Assembly: GCA_032433765.1 (NCBI GenBank)
Contig: JAVIAB010000159.1
Span: forward strand, 56,985,542-57,049,541
Direction of reading: 5' to 3'
Length of the DNA stretch: 64,000 nt
Source: Megaustenia siamemsis
Taxonomy: Eukaryota; Mollusca; Gastropoda; Stylommatophora; Ariophantidae
The notes beneath the pieces were generated by a model that made no database searches, was not told the DNA's origin, and saw nothing but the letters and a program-made list of their open reading frames with translations. The translations under genes and the position numbers were made by a program. Of the stretch, positions 35,555 to 47,884 are shown piece after piece (within the stretch, counting starts at the first letter, position 1; the number at the start of each line of letters is the position of its first letter).

Positions 35555-36545
35555 GATTCTTAGTAGTGTATTTGTTGTTGAACTGTGTGTGTCTGGTAAG
35601 TAGTGTTTGTGGGGGTGTATTTATTGTTGAACTATGTCTGTCTGGTAAGTAGTGTTTGTGGGGGTTATTTATTGTTGAACTGTGTGTGTCTGGTAAGTAG
35701 TGTTTGTGGGGGTTATTTATTGTTGAACTGTGTGTGTCTGGTAAGTAGTGTTTGTAGGGGTGTATTTTTTGTTGAACTATGTCTGTCTGGTAAGTAGTGT
35801 TTGTAGGGGTGTATTTTTGTTGAACTATGTGTGTCTGGAAAGGAGTGTTTGTAGTGGTGTATTTTTTGTTGAACTATGTGTGTCTGGTAAATAGTGTTTG
35901 TAGGGGTGTATTTGTTGTTGAACTATGTGTGTCTGGTAAGTAGTGTTTGTAGGGGTGTATTTGTTGTTGAACTATGTGTGTCTGGTAAATAGTGTTTGTA
36001 GGGGTGTATTTGTTGTTGAACTATGTGTGCCTGGTAAATAGTGTTTGTAGGGGTGTATCTGTTGTTGAACTATGTGTGTCTGGTAAATAGTGTTTGTAGG
36101 GGTGTATTTGTTGTTGAACTATGTGTGCCTGGTAAATAGTGTTTGTAGGGGTGTATTTGTTGTTGAACTATGTGTGTCTGGTAAATAGTGTTTGTAGGGG
36201 TGTATTTGTTGTTAAACTGTGTGTTTCTGGTAAGGAGTGTTTGTCGGGGTGTATTTGTTGTTGAACTGTGTGTGTCTGGTAAGCAGTGTTTGCTGGGGTG
36301 TATTTGTTGTTGAACTGTGTGTGTCTGGTAAACAGTGTTTGCTGGGGTGTATTTGTTGTTTACAATGTATTTATTGTTGAACTGTGAGTGTGTCAGGGAG
36401 TACAGTTGTATAAACTCATATTTACAATGGTGTATTTATTTTTGAACTGTGTGTGTCTGGGAGTACAGTTGTATACACAATATTTGCAATGGGGTATTTA
36501 TTGTTGAATTGTCTGGGAGTGCCGTTTGATAAACACTATTTAGAG
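35555..36545. repeat. About 47-bp minisatellite
   Basis: About 18 units of GTTGAACTATGTGTGTCTGG then TAAGTAGTGTTTGTAGGGGT, degrading to the right. Lies in intron 1 of the gene model. Confidence 0.9.
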
Positions 36546-36609
36546 AAGTGTGTTTTTTAGTTGAACAGAGTTCATCTGGATGTAATGTTTGTAGTGTTTG
36601 CAACCCTAC

Positions 36610-37040
36610 ATTTATTGTTCAACAATGTATGTAAGAAATCAAAACTGCTAATCGCAAAATCAAAGCTCAGGATTTACGAAACAAATGTATTATTCACTCT
36701 TGTTTATGCATGCGAGAACAAGAAAACAACTAAAGAAATATAAAATTCACTGAATTTATTTGACAACAAATTCCTCAGAAAAATACTTTGCATACACTGG
36801 AGTGAATTCAAGAATAGTACATAAATAAGAGACATGAAAAAAACCATCCATAAATATCAACTACAATCCAGAGAAGAACAGAAGAATGTTGGACATATGA
36901 TGAGAAGACACAACACACGAATCTCAAAGCAGGCAATCAAATGGGAACCAGACGGTAAAAGAAAGTGAGGATGACTAAGGTAAGCAATAAAAATAACACT
37001 GGGGCTAAAGGCAACAACGGCACACATCAGCTCTCTCGCC
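36610..37040 (+). mobile_element. LINE E2 fragment
   Basis: Plus-strand RT C-terminal debris: SKLRIYETNVLFTLVYACE, FLRKILCIHWSEF, VGHMMRRHNTRISKQA and a GKRK linker. Frameshifted, related to 4441-5060, and abutting the 38-bp array. Confidence 0.6.
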
Positions 37041-37044
37041 GAGA

Positions 37045-38720
37045 TTGATAGAGAACATTATTTAAAATAACCATTTAGAGCCAGAATAGAGAACATTATT
37101 TAAACTAACCATTTAGAGCCAGAATAGAGAACATTATTTAAACTAACCATTTAGAGCCAGAATACAGAACATTATTTAAACTAACCATTTAGAGCCAGAA
37201 TACAGAACATTATTTAAACTAACCATTTAGAGCCAGAATAGAAAACATTATTTAAACTTACCATCTAGAGCCAGAATAGAGAACATTATTTAAACTAACC
37301 ATTTAGAGCCAGAATAGAGAACATTATTTAAACTAACCATTTAGAGCCAGAATACAGAACATTATTTAAACTAACCATTTAGAGCCAGAATAGAGAACAT
37401 TATTTAAACTAACCATTTAGAGCCAGAATAGAGAACATTATTTAAACTAACCTTTTAGAGCCAGAATACAGAACATTATTTAAACTAACCATTTAGAGCC
37501 AGAATAGAGAACATTATTTAAACTTACCATCTAGAGCCAGAATAGAGAACATTATTTAAACTAACCATTTAGAGCCAGAATAGAGAACATTATTTAAACT
37601 AACCATTTAGAGCCAGAATACAGAACATTATTTAAACTAACCATTTAGAGCCAGAATAGAGAACATTATTTAAACTAACCATTTAGAGCCAGAATAGAGA
37701 ACATTATTTAAACTAACCATTTAGAGCCAGAATAGAGAACATTATTTAAACTTACCATCTAGAGCCAGAATAGAGAACATTATTTAAACTTACCAACTAG
37801 AGTCAATATAGAGAAAATAATTTAAACTCATCAAATAGAGATAATATAGAGAACATTATTTAAACTCATCAAATAGAGCCAATATAGAGAAAATTATTTA
37901 AAGTTACCAACTAGAGTCAATATAGAGAAAATTATTTAAATTCATCAACTAGAACCAATTTAGAGAAAATTATTTAAACTCATCAACTAGAGCCAATATA
38001 GAGAAAATTATTTAAACGTATTAACTAGAGCCATCATAGAGAACTTAATTTAAACTTACCAACTAGAGCTAATATAGAGAACATAATTTAAACTTACCAA
38101 CTAGAGCCAAAATAGAGAACATAATTTAAACTTACCAACTAGAACTAGCACAGAGAACATAATTTAAACTTACCAACTAGAACTAGCGCAGAGAACATAA
38201 TTTAAACTTACCAACTAGAACTAGCACAGAGAACATAATTAAAACTCACCAACTAGAACTAGCACAGAGAACATAATTTAAACTTACCAACTAGAACTAG
38301 CACAGAGAACATAATTTAAACTTACCAAAATAGAACTAGCACAGAGAACATAATTTAAACTCACCAACTAGAACCAGTATAGAGAACATAATTTAAACTC
38401 ACCAACTAGAACCAGAATAGAGAACATTATTTAAACTTACCAACTAGAGCCAGCATAGAGAACATAATTAAAACTCACCAACTAGAGCCACCATAGAGAA
38501 CATAATTAAAACTCACCAACTAGAACCAGTATAGAGAACATAATTTAAACTCACCAACTAGAACCAGCATAGAGAACATTATTTAAACTTACCAACTAGA
38601 GCCAGCATAGAGAACATAATTAAAACTCACCAACTAGAACCAGTATAGAGAACATTATTTGAACTCACCAACTTAGCCAGCATAGAGAACAATATTTAAA
38701 CTCACAATAGAGAGAAATAT
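37045..38720. repeat. 38-bp minisatellite, about 44 units
   Basis: Unit is AGAGCCAGAATAGAGAACAT then TATTTAAACTAACCATTT. Units form successive homogeneous blocks (AACCATTT, then ACCAACTAG types), with the most diverged units nearest the signal exon. On the minus strand many units contain GGTAAGTTT or GGTGAGTTT, close to a splice-donor consensus. Confidence 0.93.
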
Positions 38721-38787
38721 TTAAACTTAACAACTCGAGCAGTAAGAACATTATGTAAATTTAGCAGCTTGAGTCAAGTTTACTTAC

Positions 38788-38842
38788 AGAAGTGAGCTAG
38801 CACACAAGTTAATGCCACACAAAAAGCTTCCAGCATTCCCAT
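38788..38842 (-). CDS. Signal-peptide exon of the six-cysteine gene
   Basis: ATG at 38842-38840 is preceded directly by an in-frame TAA, so the frame cannot extend upstream. 18 codons encode a short hydrophobic leader (MGMLEAFCVALTCVLAHF), then one base before donor GTAAGT at 38787. The phase-1 end matches the two-base start of X3. This is a typical signal-peptide exon of a secreted protein; cleavage is expected near the exon junction. A second in-frame ATG lies two codons downstream. Confidence 0.75.
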
Positions 38843-39723
38843 TTATTGATGTTTAATTGTGACCAAACGTATCCCAGCAATGTCAGGCAACCTTTCCAGC
38901 GTATGAAACATTCAAGTCCGACCGTTGTCCGCTTGGAAATAAAACTTGCAATAAAATAATACACTCCTACATACTTGCCCACATATTGTCAAGCACACAA
39001 GTACGATAAATCTTGAACAAATACCAACTTCCACAACAGTACGAGATAAACTCCATGTAATATCGCTCTTTAAAAACACGCCCGTCAGTTTTATACTTTT
39101 AGTGAATCTTTTTGAGTAGCATTAATCCATATGTAGTTATTACTGCAAAGGTCGAGGTGATCCTTCAAAAACACCTGTTGACAAACACGTAACTAAACTA
39201 CATTAACTGATTACATGGCACGCGTGCTACCGGGATGAAATAATATTAATAACATTTCCGTCATCTTTATCTTCACTGCGGGCGTCGATGATTTGATTGG
39301 TTAATTTCATGCCAGCTTTAGTATCAACAAATGTAGACTAATAATAAACAAGGCAGCAAAAACAATTATCATTCGTTTAGGTTTACATGGAAAACGTCTG
39401 ACATCATTAGTGAAGAAATGTAAAGCTTGTATATCCATGTCACGCGATCAAGAGGCTTGCCTGGATCATTGGGACCAGGTTGAGGGCGGACATTGTGTCA
39501 ACGGTGAACATAAATTGTTATTATCTCAGGAGGACGATCAATTGCAGGAGGCACGAATAATTGACGCCGCAAATAATAATGGACAGATATATATATATAT
39601 AGAGAGAGAGATTGAAAACGATATATTGTGCTGGCGCTCCGCAGTCTCTGAGAAGGTAAAGGATCAAGCAAATCAAAGTGACGTGAGGTTAACATGACTG
39701 GGGTCGTCTCACAGTCTCAGAAA
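38843..39723. promoter_or_regulatory. 5' region of the six-cysteine gene; weak TATA-like site at 39088-39095
   Basis: The minus strand reads TATAAAAC about 245 bp before the ATG. No initiator was identified and this site is a guess. The rest shows no transposon or array until a partial 44-bp unit at about 39697-39723. Confidence 0.25.
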
Positions 39724-41250
39724 TCATCATCATCATTGAGTGCCGTCTCCGCAACGAAGGTTGGCTACCATGGAGCGCCATTCTGCTCTATCTCTTGCTT
39801 TGATGGTGCAGGTTGTCATCGGTTGATTTGTCCATCTTTTGATGCTACTCGTCCATGTTAATCTTGGTCTGCCTCTGCCTCTTTTACCTTGTATTTTCCC
39901 CTCCAGGATTACTTTCAGTAGGTTGTTGTGTCTTTTAACATGGCCAAAGAATCGCATTTGTCTTGTTCTAATTGTGTTCAGAAGTTCTCTTTTCATTTTT
40001 AGTTGTTTTAAGACTGCATCGTTTGTTTTCTTTTCCTTCCATCCAATTCTACCTATTCTTCTATATATCCACATTTCAAAGGCTTCAATTCTCTGTTCTA
40101 TTTTCTTGTCTAATGTCCATGTTTCAGCACCATATAGGAATATTGAGAAGATGTAACATTTTGCTATTCTTAGTTTTAGCTCTGGTGTTATTTGTTTTGA
40201 TGTTAGTATGTCCTTCATGACATTAGAATTACTTTTTACCATTCCTATTCTTTTGTTTATTTCAGTTGTACATTTTCCATCATTGGTTATAGTATGTCCA
40301 AGGTAGTTATAGTTCTGAACTGTCTCAAGGTCTATTCTTTCAATTTTGATATCCACTTGTGGGTTTTGAGTATTTTCTTTGTTTATGATCATAGTTTTAG
40401 TCTTTTTGATATTCATATCTAGTCCATATTTTTTGCTTGTCGTGTTTATTTCATTAAGTAATTGTTGTAGGTCTTTAGGATTTTCTGCTAGTAGTACAGT
40501 ATCGTCAGCATATCTTAGGTTATTGATTATCTTTCCATTAATTTGTAGGCATGGCATCTCTATGATGTTTTTAAAGATTTGCTCAGTGTATAGATTGAAC
40601 AAGCTTGGTGATAGGATGCATCCTTGTCTTACTCCTCTTTTTATATCAATGGGTGTAGAGAACTCTTTGTTATATTTTATTATTGCTGTTTGCTCCCAGT
40701 ATAGATTGCATATTAGTCGTATATCCATGTCATCTAGATGTATCTCTTTTAAAGCATTCTATAAGTTGTTTGTGGTGTACTCTATCAAAAGCTTTGGTGT
40801 AGTCTATGAAGCAGGCATATATTGGTTTGTTTACTTCTGTGTATTTTTCGATTAATGTTCTCATGCAGAATATGGCTTCTTTTGTCCCGCTATTTTTCCT
40901 AAATCCAAATTGCTGCTCATCTAATTCAGTATTGATTTATTCTGAATCCTTCCTTGTATAACTTTTAGCAAGATTTTTGTAACATGGCTCATTAGGCTTA
41001 TTGTTCTAAAGTCACTGCATTCAACTGCACCATTCTTTTTAGGCAATGCAATGAAAGTTGATGTTTTTAGTTCATTTGGTATGCATCCTGTGTGGTATAT
41101 GTCGTTGCATATGTCTGTAATCACTTCAATGCCAAAATCTTCAAGTGCCTGTATCATCTCTATCTGTACGCTTTCAGGTCCTGCTGCTTTTCCCCTTTTC
41201 ATTGTTTTTATAGCTTTTTCCACCTCAGATTTTAAGATTTTATAGCCTGG
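39724..41250 (-). mobile_element. LINE A2, 5'-truncated RTE-like retrotransposon
   Basis: Best-preserved LINE here: one open frame of 331 codons (40728-39733) with GVRQGCILSPSLFNLYTEQI, NLRYADDTVLLAE, YLGHTITND, LYGAETWTLDKK, GKRGRGRPRLTW and ANLRCGDGT. Upstream 41280-40921 holds GKAAGPESVQIEM and TFIALPKKNG. Two frameshifts near 40925 and 40730 separate these from FIDYTKAFD. The tail is TGATGATGATGAT at the left end. Target duplication TCTCAGAAA (39715-39723 and 41251-41259). No endonuclease. Confidence 0.92.
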
Positions 41251-41565
41251 TCTCAGAAATAGATGTTCGTAAACCGACATGGGTCATCGAAACAGTATCA
41301 GAAATAGATGTTCGTAAACCGACGTGGGTCATCTCATAGTCTCAGAAATAGATGTTCGTAAACCGACGTGGGTCATCCCACAGTCTCAGAAATAGATGTT
41401 CGTAAACCGACGTGGGTCAACTCACAGTCTCAGAAATAGATGTTCGTAAACCGACGTGGGTCATCCCACAGTCTCAGAAATAGATGTTCGTAAACCGACG
41501 TGGGTCAACTCACAGTCTCAGAAATAGATGTTCGTAAACCGACTTGGGTTATCAAAGCAGTATCG
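41251..41565. repeat. 44-bp minisatellite, about 7 units, entered by LINE A2
   Basis: Unit is TCTCAGAAATAGATGTTCGT then AAACCGACGTGGGTCATCCCACAG. A further partial unit lies left of LINE A2 at 39697-39723, so the LINE inserted inside the array. Confidence 0.9.
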
Positions 41566-41771
41566 TCATTCCATGCAGATTTGAGCTGTAGGAAAAACGA
41601 TTGTCAATCGAGACTCGTATCTCTAAAATAGTGTATCTGATTAAACTAGGACGTCACCCTCTCTCCATGTATCTTTATATGTATATATATATATATATAT
41701 TAGTTAGAGAGGGAGATACTGTGAGTTGTTTTACTTGTTATAAAGATGAGAGATAGATGGATAATTGAAGT

Positions 41772-42105
41772 TGTTATTTGGTTATGGAAGGTCCCAGTTC
41801 CACTGCAAACGAATTAAAATCCATAATTGCTCAAACGCCCGTGCCAGCGTAATCATCCGAATTGATATCTCATCTCCCTAACAAAGAAAGGTAACTGTAT
41901 TCCCCATCGTAGAAGTCTCAGCACACGCCAATAGACATAAGGCGAAACCGCGCAAAAAAGTGAACACAGCCAACTGTTCCCTGTCATACTATATCATCAT
42001 TCATCGTAAACAATTGGAATATAGAAACATGATCAACACGGATGAGACACACAGCTCACGGTGAGCACAGAGCACTTAGCTCAGTAGCTCCTGCAACAAG
42101 CCAAT
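41772..42105 (-). mobile_element. Dispersed repeat R, copy R5
   Basis: Tail end at 41772 (TTGTTATTTGGTTATGG), body through GCTCACGGTGAGCACAGAGC, truncated after CAACAAGCC. Imperfect flanks TGAAGTTGT and TGAAAGTTGT may be the target duplication. A short (TA)n lies at 41682-41701. Confidence 0.78.
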
Positions 42106-42314
42106 GAAAGTTGTCTTTCCCGTTAGTCAATGGAAATGAGAGAGAAATGGATAATAAGAGTTGTCTTACTCGTTTGCCAATGGACTTCTGCAGAAACAGC
42201 TGTGAGTTCGTGTCCAGACAGCTCATAAGTAAACATTGAATATGAGATGTCACTTGAGGAGAACTACGTTCTTGGGAAGATAAAGATTTGGACAAACCAT
42301 CAATCAACGACAGA

Positions 42315-42990
42315 CAGGCAGTGTGAGTAGGTTAAACGATAGGCAGTATGTGTGAGTAGGTTAAACGATAGGCAGTATGTGTGAGTAGGTTAAACGATAG
42401 GCGGTATGTGTGAGTAGGTTAAACGATAGGCGGTATGTGTGAGTAGGTTAAACGATAGGCGGTATGTGTGAGTAGGTTAAACGACAGGCGGTATGTGTGA
42501 GTAGGTTAAACGATAGGCGGTATGTGTGAGTAGGTTAAACGATAAGCAGTATGTGTGAGTAGGTTAAACGATAGGCAGTATGTGTGAGTAGGTTAAACGA
42601 TAGGCAGTATGTGTGAATAGGTTAAACGATAGGCAGTATGTGTGAGTAGGTTAAACGATAGGCAGTATGTGTGAGTAGGTTAAACGATAGGCAGTATGTG
42701 TGAGTAGGTTAAACGATAGGCAGTATATGTGAGTAGGTTACACGATAGGCGGTATATGTCAGTAGGGTAAACGATAGGCAGTATGTGTGAGTAGGTTAAA
42801 CGATAGGCAGTATGTGTGAGTAGGTTAAACGATAGGCAGTATGTGTGAGTAGGTTAAACGATAGGAAGTGTGTGTAAGTAGGTTAAACGATAGGCAGTAT
42901 GTGTGAGTAGGTTAAACGACAGGCAGGTAGTGTGAGTAGGTTAAACGATATGCAGTATGTGTGAGTAGGTTAAACGATAGGCGGTATGTG
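42315..42990. repeat. 29-bp minisatellite, about 23 units
   Basis: Unit is GGTTAAACGATAGGCAGTAT plus GTGTGAGTA. Confidence 0.93.
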
Positions 42991-43377
42991 TGAGAGGTGC
43001 GGTCAAGAAGTTAAAATATCGCCATTAGGCCCCGACAATGATACGGAGATAATGGAGTGACTCGAATGGAGAGAAGTAGAAATATAGTGACCATTGTTGT
43101 TAGAATGTATGTAGAGAATATTGTGCTTGAGTTTGATGTCAGCTTAGTTAGTTAAGCCATAGAAGTGCTATCATTAAAGACAGTAGTGGTTAGTTTGTGT
43201 AGAACATACTTTATTGCTAGAGGATTAAGCTTAGATTGGTGAACAGTAGAGAGACAAACGTGTATAGAGAACATATGTCGCAATGGCTGTCAGATATCTA
43301 TAATATCGTTATTGTATTTCGTGTAAGTGTTGACTGTTAGTGATGTGTTAAATATATATTAATGCACTCTATTATTA
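42991..43377. other. No gene recognised
   Basis: Short AT-rich spacer between the 29-bp array and a LINE. Confidence 0.5.
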
Positions 43378-45720
43378 TTAAGTTATTTGCAGGTCATCAT
43401 CACTGCACTCCGAACATCTCAATAGATGTTTTGATCCGATCCTCAGCAAGTCTCGCAGTGTCGATCTGCTGACGACTTCAGTTCTGTTTTTGTTGATTAA
43501 TCTTCTCATATCCCCACTAAGTTTCTTGATTCTGACTGTTCCCATCTCTTTCATCCGAAGGAGTGACGTGGACCCATGGTTGTCGAAGTTCTGTGCCCTT
43601 CCCACATCTCGGAGGGCATTGATGATGCCTATCCGATCCATTGGTTGAACATCTTCAATGATAGTGCTGCTTGCTAAACTGTTTATACTCTTTCATTTCA
43701 CCAATGACTGTACCCTTTAAATACGTACAGAGCACGCCTCCATTTTTCATCAATCTCATCGAATCACTCAGGATGCAGGCGTGGGTGTAGTCTTGTGACT
43801 CTAACCAGAAGAATACCCTGGTCATTGCCATCACCTCCATCATCATGCTACTAGTGATCATAACGTATGCACCGCTTTCTTCCTTGTCTATTCTGCGTGC
43901 CGAGTGTGCCTATGCACTCCTTTGGTGTCGTATTACAGATTCGTTTGTATAGATGACTGCATCTTTCTCTTCGGTGTTATCACAGATGAAACCATTGACC
44001 TCCGCATTGACCACGATTCAATCTTGTTCCCTACATTTCCTGTCGAGTGTGACAATACACGAGAATGTCCCTCAGAATGACGTAGTCACCGGTATCCACT
44101 CCTCGCCAACGTTGATATTGGTAAGCACACATACCAATTTAATGACATATTCTGCTCGGTCCACCCATGATTTGTCTCTTTTGGCCTGCCACCTTTCACT
44201 GTGTTGAGATCGTGGTTTCATGGATGCTCTTTATCTGTACTAATCTTCAGGTACGCTCGTGCCCTCCAGATCTTGATTCTGTCATCCATGGTTGGAAAGT
44301 CAAGAAGATACTTCATTGCTACACAGAGAGTGTCCCTCGTACACCCCATAGCTTCATTCCGTATTTTCTCCAGCCTATCAATTTGAGTCGTACTGACAGT
44401 AAGAATTGCCAGGGCATACTCGATTGGTGCGAGGATTAGTTCCTGGAACAGAAATAGTAAGTAGCCTCTGTTCGATGTTGGCAGCTGTTATGACCATCAA
44501 GGCAATTTAAACACCGAATTACGTCATCAACCAGTCCCTGGTCACCTCATCAGTCCCCACTCGTACCCTCGTTGTTTCCGTGTTAACGATATGAATGTAA
44601 AGTGAGAACCATGTAACTGATGCATTTTTAGAATGAACCAATTCACCTGATACTCACGCCAGGAAGAGACGCCATCGAGTTCGTTTTACAGTGTGGAGGC
44701 GATGCCACTTGTGTCTCTCCCTGTCGATATACCGGAATATCATCAGCAAAAGTCATAGTTCTTCCCTGTCGGTATACCGGAATATCATCAGCAAAAGTCA
44801 TAGTTCTTCCCTGTCGGTATAGCGGAATATCATCAGCAAAAGTCATAGTTCTTCCCTGTCGGTATAGCGGAATATCATCAGCAAAAGTCATAGTTCTTCC
44901 CTGTCGGTATAGCAGAATATCATCAGCAAAAGTCATAGTTCTTCCCTGTCGGTATAGCGGAATATCATCAGCAAAAGTCATAGTTCTTCCCTGTCGGTAT
45001 AGCGGAATATCATCAGCAAAAGTCATAGTTCTTCCCTGTCGGTATAGCGGAATATCATCAGCAAAAGTCATAGTTCTTCCCTGTCGGTATAGCGGAATAT
45101 CATCAGCAAAAGTCATAGTTCTTCCCTGTCGGTATAGCGGAATATCATCAGCAAAAGTCATAGTTCTTCCCTGTCGGTATAGCAGAATATCATCAGCAAA
45201 AGTCATAGTTCTTCCCTGTCGGTATAGCGGAATATCATCAGCAAAAGTCATAGTTCTTCCCTGTCGGTATAGCGGAATATCATCAGCAAAAGTCATAGTT
45301 CTTCCCTGTCGGTATAGCGGAATATCATCAGCAAAAGTCATAGTTCTTCCCTGTCGGTATAGCGGAATATCATCAGCAAAAGTCATAGTTCTTCCCTGTC
45401 GGTATAGCGGAATATCATCAGCAAAAGTCATAGTTCTTCCCTGTCGGATATAGCAGAATATCATCAGCAAAAGTCATAGTTCTTCCCTGTCGGTATATCA
45501 GAATATCATCAGCAAAAGTCATAGTTCTTCCCCTCCCATGTGTCTCTTCCTGTCGGTATAGCGGAATATCATCAGCAAAAGTCATAGTTCTTACCCTCCC
45601 ATCCAGTCGTTATTGTGTACAATATAAATAGAACTGGTGACAATGGTGAGCCATGTGGCAAACCTTGACAAATGGATGTTTGCTCGTATGACCAACTTCC
45701 ACATCAGAGAATCTTAATAT
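43378..45720 (-). mobile_element. I-type LINE (RT plus RNase H) with its RT active site amplified
   Basis: Minus-strand order: RT motif QGLPHGSPLSPVLFILYT at about 45670-45618; the catalytic FADD box as an 18-fold repeat (45600-44720); ASTLQNELDGVSSW at about 44700; IEYALAILTVSTTQIDRLEK and YLLDFPTM at about 44430-44230; RNase H block EVMAMTRVFFWLES with ACILSDS at about 43860-43700; and a C-terminal STLRDLLRIG-HLLRCSECS segment ending at 43378. Frameshifts separate the blocks. This is the order expected of an I-clade ORF2; the 5' part is missing. Confidence 0.85.
44720..45600. repeat. 45-bp minisatellite of the LINE RT catalytic box, about 18 units
   Basis: Each unit is 15 codons in the RT frame, encoding GRTMTFADDIPLYRQ, where FADD is the metal-binding catalytic motif. 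Units are nearly identical (P/L and L/V changes). Flanking LINE sequence on both sides is in the correct order, so the expansion occurred inside the element. Confidence 0.93.
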
Positions 45721-46510
45721 CGCTAAATGGTAGAAATGTCGATGGTTGTCATTGTTTTAATAGACGGTAAAAACGATGGAGGGTGAAATAATCATAACGA
45801 TATTCATGTTTATCACTTTAATAATCCCAGCTCCCACGGAAGGTATGATATTGACGATAATGGTTTTTCTTGTGGTTATGATTCTACTCTATAGACCATT
45901 ACACGTGAGATGCGAATCTAGATCACCCATAATTGTTGGAATAGCTGATATTTTGTTCGGGTTTTACATAATGTTTAATTCTTCATTTCTTTCTTTCTTC
46001 CTCATGTGCCAGCATTGTTAACGAGTGACATTATTTGCAGTTTTTTGTTTATGTTGATCTGTTATATACTTACATCTTTCTTTTTGATTCTTGCTCTATA
46101 TTTCTGTTTTTCTTCAGCCCCCACCCTTCTTATTTTGCTAAGAATATATTCACAATGTCTCTATTTGCCACTTATTATAAATATTTGTATACCACTTCAT
46201 TTGAAGAACTATCATCCTCCATCTGTATTATGTTGTTTCTTCTCTACATTCACTCGCCTTTAATGTTATACTCGGCTGCCAAAACGCATGAACTCAAATA
46301 CTTCGATATGTTGTCTCATTCTTGTCTACAAGACTGTGTTTTTATTTAAAATATATGTCCCTGTACACAAAGTTGTTCTGCTACGAGGTAAAGCGATTTC
46401 TGCTTATAGTTTCATATAAGTGTTTATACTCTATCCAGTACCATTAAGTATCCATTCTAGTTAGATTGTGGATACATTTTTCCTAAGTGCTTTAGTTGGT
46501 GTCGGTCATA
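45721..46510. other. No gene recognised
   Basis: T-rich sequence with hydrophobic open frames in several frames (for example 45776-46021 and 46035-46349 plus) that look like composition effects. Could be LINE-flanking decay. Confidence 0.4.
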
Positions 46511-46725
46511 GCCTAAGTAACAAAAAGTAAAGTACCCCGTCACGCCAAGAGGCGTATAGAGAATATGGTGTTAGTGACCATAAACTTTACTGACCTTCGG
46601 CACATTACTTTTGGGGTAATATGGTTGGTGTTACGCCCGTGCCGCTTTACTTTCCCAGAAAAATTCAGGTACCCATTAAAGGCTGGATGAACCGGAAGTC
46701 GTCGGTTGGGTTCGAACCCTACCTC
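46511..46725 (-). mobile_element. tRNA-headed SINE family 1, copy c, head-truncated
   Basis: Body and tail of family 1 on the minus strand; the A-box head is missing. TCGGTCATA at 46502-46510 and 46726-46734 looks like the target duplication. Confidence 0.8.
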
Positions 46726-46843
46726 TCGGTCATAACATACTTTGGATAAAATGTCTTTCGTTACTTACATTTGTTCTTGTCTTGCCGGGTTTGATTGCCC
46801 TACCATAATCTTGTCATCATTGCTGTTTTCTTCCCCTTCTCTT

Positions 46844-46852
<9 letters not shown>

Positions 46853-46892
<40 letters not shown>

Positions 46893-47225
46893 GATCAAGA
46901 CTCAATCATAATAGGATTCGAGACCCTCTCATGACGTCAGCAGTCTGTTTAAGTGAATCGATTGCCCCATATAGTTTCTCTTCCAGTGAGGTGGGTGTGG
47001 ACCACATGTCTCTTCTCATCACTGTGTACTGGGGGCAATCCTATAGAACATGTTTTGTAGTCATGTTGTCCAGTGTACAGTGACATAGGCTGGTTGTACC
47101 TATTTTGAATTTGGTGAACATGTGATTTCTCATTCTATTGTGGTCAGTGCGTAGGCGAAGTATGATGACTTGATCCCTCCTTGATAGTTGGTGGTATCCG
47201 TCCCTCTAACAATTTATATAAATCT
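46853..47225 (-). mobile_element. LINE F1 fragment, I-type C-terminal region
   Basis: Minus-strand: LRLRTDHNRMRNHMFTKFK-type segment, LCHCTLDN-type Cys/His motif, and a 3' end that runs into (GA)n (plus-strand CT run 46853-46890). Matches 49999-50452. Confidence 0.72.
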
Positions 47226-47884
47226 AATTCTTGAGGTTAAAGAAAATATTTAAAAAGAAGAAATACAATATTGTAATGCGTGTCACTAGCAGATGTCTTT
47301 ACTGGCAGTCGCTGCATGCTGTTATTGACGGGGTTAGATATGAGAAAGCGTTTCGTTAAAACAAACAAATAAACATTCCGCGAAGTGGCTACTACGTCAC
47401 AGCATCAAGTATGTCAACTAATTATCATGACGGGAATGTGCGAGCTCACATTTCTGTAAACTGCTGGCGTTGTGAAAAAAAAGAAAATAAATTTAATTTT
47501 AAATAATTAAAACGGTCAAGATTTAATTAAAGATATGAATATAAGTTTGTTTGTTTGTTTGTTTGTTTGAAGTATTCTCAACAAATGAAAACATGAACGA
47601 CTTTGCTTTCTCCTCATAGAAATGTTGACATGAAGTGTTTCTTTACATTTAATCTCGAGAAGGTGGAAGAGATTTCTTTAAGACAACGTGTACATGTACA
47701 CGTGGAAGTGTAACAAATTGGAAAGTTTATTTTGTGGCCTTGTGACGTCGATTATTGTCCGTGGTCGACGTGTCCATTTTCTGTTCCAGAAATCCACGTG
47801 TCCAGCTGACGTGGAACATACCAACATTGTGATCCACGTGTCTAATTAGAGTTCTAGAAATAACGACATCCCTCGCCAGGTTTC
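47226..47884. other. No gene recognised; (GTTT)n at about 47547-47570
   Basis: Non-repetitive sequence upstream of the possible promoter at 47885. Confidence 0.5.

Noticed and set aside
36390..36500. GTACAGTTGTAT as a further Y exon
   Set aside because: The match is in the wrong orientation relative to the Y exons and no frame with AG/GT borders exists.
37045..38720. CRISPR-like array
   Set aside because: Units are directly contiguous 38-bp tandem repeats without unique spacers, in a eukaryotic intron context.
44643..45470. 275-codon frame with repeated FADD as a novel repeat protein
   Set aside because: Flanking sequence is a LINE in the right order; the repeat is the amplified RT box.
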